Assembly: GCF_001514145.1 (NCBI RefSeq)
Contig: NZ_KQ948663.1
Coordinates: 288,438 to 352,437, forward strand
Direction of reading: 5' to 3'
Source of the DNA: Streptomyces canus
GTDB taxonomy: Bacteria > Actinomycetota > Actinomycetes > Streptomycetales > Streptomycetaceae
DNA: 64,000 nt
The position numbers were made by a program, and so were the translations under genes. A model generated the notes under the pieces. The model saw only the letters and a program-made list of their open reading frames with translations. It did not search any database and was not told where the DNA came from. Positions 32,864-41,831 of this stretch are shown here, piece by piece. The stretch's first letter is position 1, and each line of letters starts with the position of its first letter.

Positions 32864-35062
32864 CTAGGAGGCGTCGCGCGCCTCTTCACGGATCCTCTCT
32901 GCGATCTGCGGCGGCATGGGCTCGTGCCGTGCGTAGGACCGACTGAAGCGCGCGGTGCCGTGCGACAGGGACCTGAGGTCCACCGCGTACCGCCCGATCT
33001 CGATCTCGGGCACCTCGGCCTTGATCAGCGTGCGCCCGCCGTTGGTCTGCTCGGTGCCGAGCACCCGGCCGCGCCGCCCGGACAGGTCGCTCATCACCGC
33101 ACCCACGTAGTCGTCGCCGACCAGCACGGACACCTCGGCGACCGGTTCCAGCAGATGGATCCTCGCGTCGGCCGCGGCCTCCCTGAGGGCCAGTGCCCCG
33201 GCCGTCTGGAACGCGGCGTCCGAGGAGTCCACGGAGTGCGCCTTGCCGTCCAGCAGCGTCACCCGGACGTCGATGAGCTGATGGCCGGAGGCGACCCCCT
33301 TGGCCGCCTGCGCCCGTACGCCCTTCTCCACGGACGGGATGAACTGCCGTGGCACCGCGCCGCCGACGACCTTGTCCACGAACTCGATGCCCGAGCCGCC
33401 GGGCAGCGGCTCCACCTCGATCTCGCAGATGGCGAACTGCCCGTGCCCGCCGGACTGCTTCACATGGCGCCCACGCCCGGTCGACTTGTCGGCGAACGTC
33501 TCGCGCAGGGAGACCCGGTGCGGTACGACGTCCACCTGCACGCCGTAGCGGCTGCGCAGTCGCTCCAGTGCCACGTCGGCGTGCGCCTCGCCCAGGCACC
33601 ACAGGACGACCTGGTGGGTGTCCTGGTTCTGTTCGAGGCGCATGGTCGGGTCCTCGGCGACCAGCCGGGCCAGGCCCTGCGAGAGTTTGTCCTCGTCCGC
33701 CTTGCTGTGCGCCTGGATGGCGAGCGGCAACAGCGGGTCGGGCATCTCCCACGGCTCCATGAGCAGCGGGTCGTCCTTGGCCGAGAGGGTGTCGCCGGTC
33801 TCCGCGCGGCTCAGCTTCGCCACACACGCGAGGTCGCCCGCGATGCAGTGCGTGAGGGAACGCTGCTGTTTGCCGAAGGGGGCGGACAGCGCGCCGATGC
33901 GTTCGTCGACGTCGTGGTCCTCGTGCCCGCGGTCGGCGAGCCCGTGCCCGGAGACATGGACCGTCGCGTCCGGGCGCAGGGTGCCGGAGAAGACCCGCAC
34001 CAGCGAGATCCGGCCGACATACGGATCGGACGCGGTCTTCACGACCTCCGCGACCAGCGGCCCCTCGGTGTCGCACGCCTTGATCTCGCGCGGCTTGCCG
34101 TCGATCGTCGTGACGCCCGGCGTGGGGTGCTCGAACGGCGTCGGGAAACCGCCGGTGACCAGCTCGAGGAGTTCGACCGTGCCGAGCCCCTGCCGGGCAC
34201 CCTCGGCCGCGGGGGCGGCGGCCAGGACAGGGTGGAACACCCCGCGCGCGACAGCCCGCTCCAGGTCCTCCACGAGCGTCTTGAAGTCGATCTCCTCGCC
34301 GCCGAGGTAGCGGTCCATGAGGGTCTCGTCCTCGCTCTCCGAGATGATCCCCTCGATCAGCCGGTTGCGGGCCTCCTCGAGGTCCGGCAGCAGGTCCTCG
34401 CCGGGCTCTGCCTCCTTGCGCTCCCCGGACGAGTAGTCGAACAGCTTCTGCGACAGCAGACCGGTCAGCCCCGTCACGGGGGCGTGTCCGTCGGGCCCCT
34501 GCGGGCCGTGCAGCGGCAGATAGAGCGGGAGTACGGCGTCGGGGTCGTCGCCGCCGAAGGCCTCCGCGCAGATCCGCGTCATCTCCTCGAAGTCCGCCCG
34601 GGCGGCCTCCAGATGCGTGACGACGATCGCCCGGGGCATGCCGACGGCCGCGCACTCCTCCCACACCATGCGGGTGGAGCCGTCCACGCCGTCCGAGGCC
34701 GAGACGACGAAGAGGGCCGCGTCCGCCGCTCGCAGACCGGCCCTGAGTTCCCCGACGAAGTCGGCGTATCCGGGGGTGTCCAGAAGATTGATCTTGTACC
34801 CGTCCCATTCGACGGGTACCAGGGAGAGCTGCACCGAACGTTGCTGCCGGTGCTCGATCTCGTCGTAGTCGGAAACGGTGCCGCCGTCCTCCACGCGGCC
34901 CGCCCGGTTCACTGCCCCCGCTGTCAGCGCGAGAGCTTCAACCAATGTCGTCTTGCCCGAACCGGAGTGGCCGACCAGCACCACATTCCGTACGGACGCG
35001 GGGTGGTCGGCCGCTGTTGCCCTGCCGGCGGCTCCGGGGTGTGCGTTCGCCTTGTCGCCCAT
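32864..35062 (-). CDS. Elongation factor G-like GTPase (EF-G2 type)
   Basis: 732 residues. ATG 35062 is set by GGGAGG 7 nt upstream; an open extension to 35260 is ignored. The G domain has the P-loop GHSGSGKTT (31-39) and DTPGYADF (from D95), but at the guanine-specificity position the usual NKxD is replaced by THLE (149-152). Domains II-V follow, including the EF-G domain IV-like HVKQSGGHGQFAICEIEVEP and a C-terminal domain V ending near the terminus. This is the EF-G2/FusA2 group, which differs from the translocase FusA1 and whose role is not settled. It interrupts, on the opposite strand, an otherwise conserved thrS-HIT-pgsA order. Confidence 0.85.
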   Translation of the reverse strand: MGDKANAHPGAAGRATAADHPASVRNVVLVGHSGSGKTTLVEALALTAGAVNRAGRVEDGGTVSDYDEIEHRQQRSVQLSLVPVEWDGYKINLLDTPGYADFVGELRAGLRAADAALFVVSASDGVDGSTRMVWEECAAVGMPRAIVVTHLEAARADFEEMTRICAEAFGGDDPDAVLPLYLPLHGPQGPDGHAPVTGLTGLLSQKLFDYSSGERKEAEPGEDLLPDLEEARNRLIEGIISESEDETLMDRYLGGEEIDFKTLVEDLERAVARGVFHPVLAAAPAAEGARQGLGTVELLELVTGGFPTPFEHPTPGVTTIDGKPREIKACDTEGPLVAEVVKTASDPYVGRISLVRVFSGTLRPDATVHVSGHGLADRGHEDHDVDERIGALSAPFGKQQRSLTHCIAGDLACVAKLSRAETGDTLSAKDDPLLMEPWEMPDPLLPLAIQAHSKADEDKLSQGLARLVAEDPTMRLEQNQDTHQVVLWCLGEAHADVALERLRSRYGVQVDVVPHRVSLRETFADKSTGRGRHVKQSGGHGQFAICEIEVEPLPGGSGIEFVDKVVGGAVPRQFIPSVEKGVRAQAAKGVASGHQLIDVRVTLLDGKAHSVDSSDAAFQTAGALALREAAADARIHLLEPVAEVSVLVGDDYVGAVMSDLSGRRGRVLGTEQTNGGRTLIKAEVPEIEIGRYAVDLRSLSHGTARFSRSYARHEPMPPQIAERIREEARDAS

Positions 35063-35335
35063 GGCCTTGCCTCCCGTGCACGGTGAGGTCTCTGTGGGCG
35101 CGGACATGCGGACCCGCGTGCGGTGCGGCTCCGGTGACGCCCGCGGTCCTTCGAGCTTTCCACTCCCGTCACGGTGCGTCCATACGACGGACGCGATCGC
35201 GCCGGGACCCGGAGGGCGCGGGCCGGTGACACGGGCTCCGGGTGCCCGGCCGCCGCCCACGCGCGCGCGTGGCTACGATGGGCCAGCCGGTGGCCAGCAG
35301 GGGCCGAGCCGGCCACACCGACCGTCGGGAAGGCC

Positions 35336-36100
35336 ATGCTGAACAAGTACGCGCGTGCATTCTTCACGCGTGTTCTCACGCCGTTCGCCACATTTCTGAT
35401 CAGAAGGGGCGTCAGCCCCGACACGGTCACGCTCCTCGGTACCGCCGGAGTGGTCGCGGGCGCGCTGGTCTTCTACCCCATGGGCGAGTTCTTCTGGGGC
35501 ACGGTCGTGATCACGCTCTTCGTGTTCTCCGACCTCGTCGACGGCAACATGGCCCGCCAGCTGGGCCGCTCCAGCCGCTGGGGCGCCTTCCTGGACTCCA
35601 CCCTCGACCGCGTCGCCGACGGCGCGATCTTCGGCGGCTTCGCCCTCTGGTACGCCGGGGGCGGCGACGACATCGCGCTGTGCGCGGTCTCCATCTTCTG
35701 CCTGGCCAGCGGCCAGGTGGTGTCGTACACGAAGGCCCGAGGCGAGTCGATCGGGCTTCCGGTCGCCGTCAACGGCCTCGTCGAGCGCGCCGAGCGGCTG
35801 GTCATCTCACTGGTCGCGGCCGGATTCGCGGGCCTGCACAAGTTCGGTGTCCCGGGAATCCAGTACCTGCTGCCGATCGCGCTGTGGATCGTCGCCGTCG
35901 GCAGCCTGGTCACGCTGATCCAGCGGGTCGTCACCGTCCGCCGGGAGTCGGCGGAGGCCGAGGCCGAGGCCGGCGCCGCTGAGCCGGGTGCTGTCGCGTC
36001 GGGAGCGGCGGAGTCGGCCGCCGAATCGGCGCCCTCCGAGTCGGCCGCCGCCGAGGAGAAGCAGAAGTCGCAGGAACAGGGGAGCGAGGCCGCGAAGTGA
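35336..36100 (+). CDS. pgsA: Phosphatidylinositol phosphate synthase (CDP-alcohol phosphatidyltransferase)
   Basis: 254 residues from ATG 35336 behind GGGAAGG. The CDP-alcohol motif is complete: D66, D69-G70, A73-R74, G83, D87 and D91 in SDLVDGNMARQ and GAFLDSTLDR. About six transmembrane helices follow. In Actinobacteria this enzyme joins CDP-diacylglycerol and inositol 1-phosphate to phosphatidylinositol phosphate. The last ~45 residues are an Ala/Glu/Ser-rich cytoplasmic tail, not part of the catalytic fold. The stop overlaps the acyltransferase start by 4 nt, and the three-gene order pgsA-patA-pimA supports the PI/PIM assignment. Confidence 0.9.
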   Translation: MLNKYARAFFTRVLTPFATFLIRRGVSPDTVTLLGTAGVVAGALVFYPMGEFFWGTVVITLFVFSDLVDGNMARQLGRSSRWGAFLDSTLDRVADGAIFGGFALWYAGGGDDIALCAVSIFCLASGQVVSYTKARGESIGLPVAVNGLVERAERLVISLVAAGFAGLHKFGVPGIQYLLPIALWIVAVGSLVTLIQRVVTVRRESAEAEAEAGAAEPGAVASGAAESAAESAPSESAAAEEKQKSQEQGSEAAK

Positions 36101-37014
36101 GCGCCCAGGAGCGGCTGACGGACTCGCTTTACGGTCTCGGCTGGGGCGTGGTCAAGAAACTCCCCGAGCCGGTCGCCGTGCGACTCGGCCGGAGCATCGC
36201 CGACCTGGCCTGGAAACAGCGCGGCAAGGGCGTGCTCCGGCTGGAGAGCAACTACGCGCGCGTGGTGCCCGACGCGAGCCCCGAGCGCCTCGCCGAGCTC
36301 TCGCGCGCGGGCATGCGCTCGTATCTGCGCTACTGGATGGAATCCTTCCGGCTGCCCGCCTGGAGCAAGGAACGCATAAGGGGCGGCTTCGACCCCAAGG
36401 ACCTCCATTACCTGACCGAGGGGCTCGCGGCCGGCAAGGGCGTCATTCTCGCGCTGCCGCACATGGCCAACTGGGACCTCGCCGGCGCCTGGGTCACCAC
36501 CAAGCTGGAGACGCCGTTCACGACGGTCGCCGAGCGGCTCAAGCCGGAGACCCTGTACGACCGTTTCGTCGCTTACCGCGAGGGCCTCGGGATGGAGGTG
36601 CTCCCGCACAGCGGCGGCACCGCCTTCGGCACGCTGGCCCGGCGGCTGCGTGACGGCGGCCTGGTCTGTCTGGTCGCCGAGCGCGACCTGTCGTCGTCCG
36701 GGGTCGAGGTGCGGTTCTTCGGCGAGGCGACCCGTATCCCCGCCGGCCCTGCCCTGCTGGCCCAGCAGACGGGCGCGCTGCTGCTGCCGGTGACACTCTG
36801 GTACGACGACTCGCCTGTCATGCAGGGAAGGGTGCATCCCCCGGTCGAGGTGCCCGAGACAGGTACCCGGGCCGAAAAGACGTCTGTCATGGCACAGGCG
36901 CTGGCCGATGCCTTCGCCACAGGGATCGCCGACCACCCGGAGGACTGGCACATGCTGCAGCGCTTGTGGCTGAAGGACCTCGAGCCCCGCCCGTCGGACG
37001 GTGCCCGCCCGTGA
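36097..37014 (+). CDS. patA: Phosphatidylinositol mannoside acyltransferase
   Basis: 305 residues of the LpxL-type lysophospholipid acyltransferase fold. The catalytic H-x4-D is H122-M-A-N-W-D127, with a further conserved glutamate in AERDLSSSGVEVRFFG (E195), matching the layout of mycobacterial PatA. It should acylate a mannose of PIM at the inner membrane face. GTG 36097 overlaps pgsA, and the stop overlaps pimA, both by 4 nt. Confidence 0.88.
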   Translation: MSAQERLTDSLYGLGWGVVKKLPEPVAVRLGRSIADLAWKQRGKGVLRLESNYARVVPDASPERLAELSRAGMRSYLRYWMESFRLPAWSKERIRGGFDPKDLHYLTEGLAAGKGVILALPHMANWDLAGAWVTTKLETPFTTVAERLKPETLYDRFVAYREGLGMEVLPHSGGTAFGTLARRLRDGGLVCLVAERDLSSSGVEVRFFGEATRIPAGPALLAQQTGALLLPVTLWYDDSPVMQGRVHPPVEVPETGTRAEKTSVMAQALADAFATGIADHPEDWHMLQRLWLKDLEPRPSDGARP

Positions 37015-38180
37015 GAATCGGCATCGTCTGCCCGTACTCCTGGGATGTGCCAGGTGGCGTCCAGTTCCACATCCGCGATCTCGCCGAGTACTTCATCCGC
37101 CTCGGGCACGAGGTGTCCGTCCTCGCCCCGGCCGACGACGACACCCCGCTGCCGCCGTACGTCGTCTCGGCCGGCCGCGCGGTGCCGGTGCCGTACAACG
37201 GCTCGGTGGCCCGCCTGAGCTTCGGCTTCCTGTCGGCGGCACGGGTGCGCCGCTGGTTGCACGACGGCGAGTTCGACGTGGTCCACATCCATGAGCCGTC
37301 CTCACCGTCGCTCGGCCTGCTGACCTGCTGGATCGCTTCGGGCCCGATCGTCGCCACCTTCCACACCTCGAACCCGCGCTCCCGGGTCATGGTCGCCGCG
37401 TACTCGATCCTCCAGGCCGCCCTGGAGAAGATCAGCGCCCGGATCGCCGTCAGCGAGTACGCCCGCCGCACGCTCGTCGAGCACCTCGGCGGGGACGCGG
37501 TGGTGATCCCGAACGGTGTGGACGTCGACTTCTTCGCCAAGGCCGAGCCGAAGCCCGAGTGGCAGGGCGACACGATCGGCTTCATGGGGCGCATCGACGA
37601 GCCACGCAAGGGCCTGCCGGTGCTGATGAAGGCCCTGCCGAAGATCCTCGCCGAGCGCCCGCGGACCCGGCTGCTGGTGGCCGGGCGCGGCGACGAGGAG
37701 GAGGCGGTGGAGTCGCTCCCCGAGGAACTGCGCGCGCGCGTGGAGTTCCTCGGCATGGTCAGCGACGCGGACAAGGCCCGTTTCCTGCGCAGCGTCGACT
37801 TGTACGTCGCCCCCAACACCGGCGGCGAGAGCTTCGGGATCATCCTCGTCGAGGCCATGTCGGCGGGCGCCCCGGTGCTCGCCTCCGACCTCGACGCCTT
37901 CGCCCAGGTCCTCGACCACGGAGCGGCGGGCGAACTCTTCGCCAACGAGGACGCGGACGCGCTGGCGGCGGCGGCGCTACGGCTCCTCGGGGACCCCGCG
38001 AGGCTGACCGAACTGCGAGAGCGCGGCAGGGCGCACGTCCGGCGGTTCGACTGGTCGACCGTCGGGGCGGACATCCTGTCGGTCTACGAGACGGTGACAT
38101 CGGGCGCAGCGGCGGTGGCCGCGGCGGACGTCGACCGGGGCCCGGGACTGCGCGCCCGTCTGGGACTCGCCCGCGACTGA
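37011..38180 (+). CDS. pimA: Phosphatidylinositol alpha-mannosyltransferase (GT4)
   Basis: 389 residues from GTG 37011, which overlaps the patA stop (GTGA). The GT-B fold shows PYSWDVPGGVQFH, the acceptor-site FHTSNPRSR with H118, GRIDEPRKGLP with R194 and K200, and the E-x7-E motif E273...E281 in GGESFGIILVEAMSAG. It transfers the first mannose from GDP-mannose to phosphatidylinositol. The final codons (GLARD stop) belong to the first unit of a downstream tandem repeat. Confidence 0.92.
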   Translation: MRIGIVCPYSWDVPGGVQFHIRDLAEYFIRLGHEVSVLAPADDDTPLPPYVVSAGRAVPVPYNGSVARLSFGFLSAARVRRWLHDGEFDVVHIHEPSSPSLGLLTCWIASGPIVATFHTSNPRSRVMVAAYSILQAALEKISARIAVSEYARRTLVEHLGGDAVVIPNGVDVDFFAKAEPKPEWQGDTIGFMGRIDEPRKGLPVLMKALPKILAERPRTRLLVAGRGDEEEAVESLPEELRARVEFLGMVSDADKARFLRSVDLYVAPNTGGESFGIILVEAMSAGAPVLASDLDAFAQVLDHGAAGELFANEDADALAAAALRLLGDPARLTELRERGRAHVRRFDWSTVGADILSVYETVTSGAAAVAAADVDRGPGLRARLGLARD

Positions 38181-38605
38181 TCGCTGCGCGGGCGCCGGGC
38201 GCGGTTGCGGTTGGCGGGGGGCTTATGGGCGACGGTGCGACGGATGCGGCGCGGCTGCCCGAGACCGGCGACTCGCTCGCGGTGGACCGGTGGACCGGTG
38301 GACCGGTGGGGCACGGGGGTGCGAGTTCGCCCGCGACTGACCGCCGCATGGGCGCCGGGCGCGGCTGCGGTTGGCGGCGGACTTATGGGCGACGGTACGA
38401 GGGACGCGGCGGTTGCCCGAGACCGGCGACTCGCTTGCGGTGGACCGGTGGGGCACGGGTTCGCGGGCTCGCCCGGGACTGATCGCTGCGCGGGCGCCGG
38501 GTGCGGCTGCGGTTGGCGGGGGGCTTACGGGCGACGGTGCGACGGATGCGGCGCGGTTGCCCGTGACCGGCGACTCGCCCGCGGTCGACCGGCAAGGCCG
38601 TCTGC
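38167..38605 (+). repeat. Imperfect tandem triplication starting in the pimA 3' end
   Basis: Three units begin with TCGCCCGCGACTGA-like sequence at about 38167, 38337 and 38469. Each continues with GGGCGCCGGGCGCGG, a TTGGCGG(G/C)GG(G/A)CTTA block, a GGGCGACGGT block, and CCGAGACCGGCGACTCGC (38259, 38417; CCGTGACC at 38561). Unit 1 also contains three copies of an 8-bp TGGACCGG microrepeat (38283-38306). The first unit includes the real pimA stop. Confidence 0.85.
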
Positions 38606-38724
38606 GTCGGGTCCCAGCTCATCGCCGACCTATCTCGCGCCGGTGAGGCATACCCTCGGGCGGGCCGCGTGCGTCCCGTGCCTGGCCCTCCCCGCCCGAA
38701 CCCGCCCCGATAGCCTTGCTGCCC
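38181..38724. other. 544-nt gene-free region after pimA
   Basis: It is mostly the tandem triplication (to about 38605). The open frames in it run through repeat units and have no ribosome binding site or family resemblance. The last ~120 nt form the upstream region of the next gene, with a TAGCCT box at 38711. Confidence 0.65.
38711..38716 (+). promoter_or_regulatory. -10 element, leaderless gene
   Basis: TAGCCT ends 8 nt before GTG 38725; there is no ribosome binding site. Confidence 0.4.
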
Positions 38725-39267
38725 GTGACTCCCACCCTCATCTGGATTCTCGTCGCGCTCGTCGCGATCGGCCTTTATCTGAGCTGGACCGCGGGCCGTC
38801 TCGACCGGCTGCACGCCAGGATCGACGCCACGCGCGCGGGTTTGGACGCGCAGTTGCTCCGCCGTGCCTCCGTGGCCCAGGAGCTGGCCACCTCGGGCGT
38901 GCTCGACCCGGCCGCGTCGATCGTCCTGTACGAGGCCGCGCACGCCGCCCGGCAGGCCGAGGAGGAGCATCGGGAGGTCGCCGAGAGTGACCTGAGCCAG
39001 GCGTTGCGGGCCGTCTTCGCGGAGCCCGCCCAGGTGGAGGCGGTCCGCGAGGCGCCCGGGGGAGAGGCTGCGGCCCATGAACTCACCGAGGCTGTACGAC
39101 GGGTCCCGATGGCTCGCCGCTTCCACAACGACGCGGTCGGCGCCGCCCGCCGCCTCCGCCAGCACCGCAAGGTCCGCTGGTTCCGCCTGGCCGGTCACGC
39201 CCCCTTCCCGATGGCCTTCGAGATGGACGACGAGCCCCCCGGGGCCCTGGTCGACCGGGCGGCGTAG
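38725..39267 (+). CDS. Membrane-anchored hypothetical protein, 180 aa
   Basis: One N-terminal transmembrane helix (LIWILVALVAIGLYLSW) is followed by a largely alpha-helical cytoplasmic part rich in Ala, Glu and Arg, with coiled-coil character (RLDRLHARIDATRAGLDAQL). The size and N-terminus recall LemA-like or Actinobacteria NUDIX-neighbour proteins, but no family is claimed. GTG 38725 is chosen since TTG 38716 overlaps the -10 box. Confidence 0.65.
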   Translation: MTPTLIWILVALVAIGLYLSWTAGRLDRLHARIDATRAGLDAQLLRRASVAQELATSGVLDPAASIVLYEAAHAARQAEEEHREVAESDLSQALRAVFAEPAQVEAVREAPGGEAAAHELTEAVRRVPMARRFHNDAVGAARRLRQHRKVRWFRLAGHAPFPMAFEMDDEPPGALVDRAA

Positions 39268-39382
39268 GACCAGGGCCGCACCAAAACGATCCACCGCCTC
39301 TCCATTGGCCCTTGCTGTGGCCTGGTCCGGTGCCGTTTCCTCGGTGCTGCAGCAGTCCCTTTCACTTCAGCGAGGTCAACCC

Positions 39383-40288
39383 GTGTCCAGCATCGAGAAC
39401 CAGGCTCCCGAGACCGGCACCGCGCGCGTGAAGCGCGGTATGGCGGAGCAGCTCAAGGGCGGCGTGATCATGGACGTCGTCACGCCGGAGCAGGCGAAGA
39501 TCGCGGAGGACGCGGGCGCCGTCGCCGTCATGGCCCTGGAGCGGGTCCCCGCCGACATCCGCAAGGACGGCGGCGTGGCCCGGATGTCCGACCCGGACAT
39601 GATCGAGGGCATCATCGAGGCCGTCTCGATCCCGGTCATGGCCAAGTCCCGCATCGGCCACTTCGTCGAGGCCCAGGTCCTGCAGTCCCTCGGCGTCGAC
39701 TACATCGACGAGTCCGAGGTCCTCACACCGGCCGACGAGGTCAACCACTCCGACAAGTGGTCCTTCACAACCCCCTTCGTCTGCGGCGCCACCAACCTGG
39801 GCGAGGCCCTGCGCCGCATCGCCGAGGGCGCGGCCATGATCCGCTCCAAGGGCGAGGCCGGCACCGGCAACGTCGTCGAGGCGGTCCGCCACCTGCGCCA
39901 GATCAAGAACGAAATCGCCAGGCTGCGCGGCTACGACAACCACGAGCTGTACGCCGCCGCCAAGGAGCTGCGCGCCCCGTACGAGCTCGTCAAGGAGGTC
40001 GCCGAACTCGGCAAGCTCCCGGTCGTGCTGTTCTCCGCCGGTGGCGTGGCCACCCCGGCCGACGCCGCGCTGATGCGCCAGCTCGGCGCCGAGGGCGTCT
40101 TCGTCGGCTCCGGCATCTTCAAGTCCGGCGACCCGGCCAAGCGCGCCGCCGCCATCGTGAAGGCCACCACCTTCTACGACGACCCGAAGATCATCGCGGA
40201 CGCGTCCCGCAACCTCGGCGAGGCCATGGTCGGCATCAACTGCGACACCCTCCCCGAGACCGAGCGCTACGCCAACCGCGGCTGGTAA
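39383..40288 (+). CDS. pdxS: Pyridoxal 5'-phosphate synthase lyase subunit
   Basis: 301 residues, very highly conserved: MAEQLKGGVIMDVVTPEQAK, VMALERVPADIRKDGG, DYIDESEVLTPAD and the phosphate-binding FSAGGVATPADAALM. PdxS forms a dodecamer that condenses ribose 5-phosphate, glyceraldehyde 3-phosphate and ammonia to PLP. GTG 39383 is preceded by GAGG. pdxT follows after 6 nt and supplies the ammonia. Confidence 0.97.
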   Translation: MSSIENQAPETGTARVKRGMAEQLKGGVIMDVVTPEQAKIAEDAGAVAVMALERVPADIRKDGGVARMSDPDMIEGIIEAVSIPVMAKSRIGHFVEAQVLQSLGVDYIDESEVLTPADEVNHSDKWSFTTPFVCGATNLGEALRRIAEGAAMIRSKGEAGTGNVVEAVRHLRQIKNEIARLRGYDNHELYAAAKELRAPYELVKEVAELGKLPVVLFSAGGVATPADAALMRQLGAEGVFVGSGIFKSGDPAKRAAAIVKATTFYDDPKIIADASRNLGEAMVGINCDTLPETERYANRGW

Positions 40289-40294
40289 CCACTC

Positions 40295-40900
40295 ATGAGC
40301 ACTCCTGTCATAGGCGTCCTGGCCCTCCAGGGCGACGTCCGGGAGCACCTCGTCGCCCTGGCCGCGGCCGACGCCGTGGCCAGGCCGGTGCGGCGCCCCG
40401 AGGAACTCGCCGAGGTGGACGGCCTCGTCATCCCCGGCGGCGAGTCCACCACCATCTCCAAGCTGGCGGTCCTGTTCGGCGTGATGGAGCCGCTACGCGC
40501 GCGTGTACGTGCCGGAATGCCTGTCTACGGCACCTGCGCGGGCCTGATCATGCTGGCCGACAAGATCCTCGACCCGCGCTCGGGCCAGGAGACGATCGGC
40601 GGCATCGACATGATCGTGCGCCGCAACGCCTTCGGACGTCAGAACGAGTCCTTCGAAGCGGCGGTCGACGTGAAGGGTGTCGAGGGCGATCCTGTAGAGG
40701 GCGTTTTCATCCGCGCCCCCTGGGTCGAGTCCGTCGGTGCCGAGGCCGAGGTGCTCGCCGAGCACGAGGGCCACATCGTCGCCGTACGTCAGGGGAACGC
40801 GCTCGCCACGTCGTTCCACCCGGAACTGACCGGCGACCACCGCGTGCACTCCCTGTTCGTCGACATGGTGCGCGCGAACCGTACGGCCGAGTCCTTGTAG
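40295..40900 (+). CDS. pdxT: Pyridoxal 5'-phosphate synthase glutaminase subunit
   Basis: 201 residues of a class I glutamine amidotransferase. The nucleophile elbow is VYGTCAGLIMLA, with IPGGESTTISKL upstream and the catalytic His-Glu in SFHPELTGDHRVHSLF. It hydrolyses glutamine and channels ammonia to PdxS. The stop codon TAG is itself part of a TAGGAT sequence that may be the -10 box of yebC. Confidence 0.96.
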   Translation: MSTPVIGVLALQGDVREHLVALAAADAVARPVRRPEELAEVDGLVIPGGESTTISKLAVLFGVMEPLRARVRAGMPVYGTCAGLIMLADKILDPRSGQETIGGIDMIVRRNAFGRQNESFEAAVDVKGVEGDPVEGVFIRAPWVESVGAEAEVLAEHEGHIVAVRQGNALATSFHPELTGDHRVHSLFVDMVRANRTAESL

Positions 40901-40903
40901 GAT
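40898..40903 (+). promoter_or_regulatory. Candidate -10 box for yebC inside the pdxT stop
   Basis: TAGGAT, 46 nt before the yebC ATG. No clear -35 box is visible. Confidence 0.35.
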
Positions 40904-40949
40904 CTCTGGCGTTCGTTGTTTGGATGGGTTACGCGAAGGAGACAGGCAG

Positions 40950-41702
40950 ATGTCCGGCCACTCTAAATGGGCTACGACGAAGCACAAGAAGGCCGTGATT
41001 GACGCCAAGCGCGGCAAGCTCTTCGCAAAGCTGATCAAGAACATCGAGGTCGCGGCCCGTATGGGCGGCGTCGACATCGAGGGCAACCCGACTCTCTACG
41101 ACGCCATTCAGAAGGCGAAGAAGTCGTCGGTCCCGAACAAGAACATCGACTCCGCGGTCAAGCGCGGAGGCGGTCTCGAGGCCGGTGGCGCCGACTACGA
41201 GACGATCATGTACGAGGGTTACGGTCCGAACGGTGTCGCGGTGCTCATCGAGTGCCTCACCGACAACCGCAACCGCGCCGCCTCCGACGTCCGCGTCGCC
41301 ATGACCCGCAACGGCGGTTCCATGGCCGACCCGGGCTCGGTGTCGTACCTCTTCAACCGCAAGGGCGTCGTCATCGTCCCCAAGGGCGAGCTGGGCGAGG
41401 ACGACGTCCTCGGTGCCGTCCTGGACGCGGGCGCCGAGGAGGTCAACGACCTTGGTGAGTCCTTCGAGGTGATCAGCGAGGCCACCGACCTGGTCGCCGT
41501 CCGCACCGCGCTCCAGGACGCCGGGATCGACTATGACTCCGCCGACGCCAACTTCGTCCCGACCATGCAGGTCGAGCTGGACGAGGAAGGCGCCAAGAAG
41601 ATCTTCAAGCTGATCGACGCCCTCGAGGACAGCGACGACGTCCAGAACGTCTTCGCCAACTTCGACGTGAGCGACGAGGTCATGGAGAAGGTCGACGCCT
41701 GA
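40950..41702 (+). CDS. yebC: YebC/TACO1-family protein
   Basis: 250 residues beginning MSGHSKWATTKHKKAVIDAK, the family hallmark, then AKKSSVPNKNIDSAVKRG and a C-terminal half with VQLDEEGAKK-like sequence. YebC proteins are reported as transcription regulators or, more recently, as ribosome-associated factors that help translate proline stretches. ATG 40950 follows AAGGAG at 8 nt. The ruv genes follow after a terminator, as in many bacteria. Confidence 0.95.
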   Translation: MSGHSKWATTKHKKAVIDAKRGKLFAKLIKNIEVAARMGGVDIEGNPTLYDAIQKAKKSSVPNKNIDSAVKRGGGLEAGGADYETIMYEGYGPNGVAVLIECLTDNRNRAASDVRVAMTRNGGSMADPGSVSYLFNRKGVVIVPKGELGEDDVLGAVLDAGAEEVNDLGESFEVISEATDLVAVRTALQDAGIDYDSADANFVPTMQVELDEEGAKKIFKLIDALEDSDDVQNVFANFDVSDEVMEKVDA

Positions 41703-41720
41703 GCCGACGCTCAGCTTCGA

Positions 41721-41751
41721 ACGGGCCGACGGGACACCCCCGTCGGCCCGT
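41721..41751 (+). terminator. Terminator after yebC
   Basis: Perfect 13-bp arms ACGGGCCGACGGG (41721-41733) and CCCGTCGGCCCGT (41739-41751). Confidence 0.8.
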
Positions 41752-41831
41752 CGCGTTGCCGGACGTTGATGCGAGTCGTTGTCGGTGGCACCCGATAGCC
41801 TGCACAAACAGGCGATCGAAGGGAGGGGCGC

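Noticed and set aside
37559..38482. Open frame through pimA and into the tandem repeat, ending GLARD again
   Set aside because: It is out of frame with the motif-bearing pimA; the matching end only reflects the repeat units.
38167..38605. CRISPR array
   Set aside because: Units are 130-170 bp, degenerate and without spacers, and no cas genes are in the window.
38371..38646. 91-aa frame within the triplication
   Set aside because: It consists only of repeat units and has no ribosome binding site.
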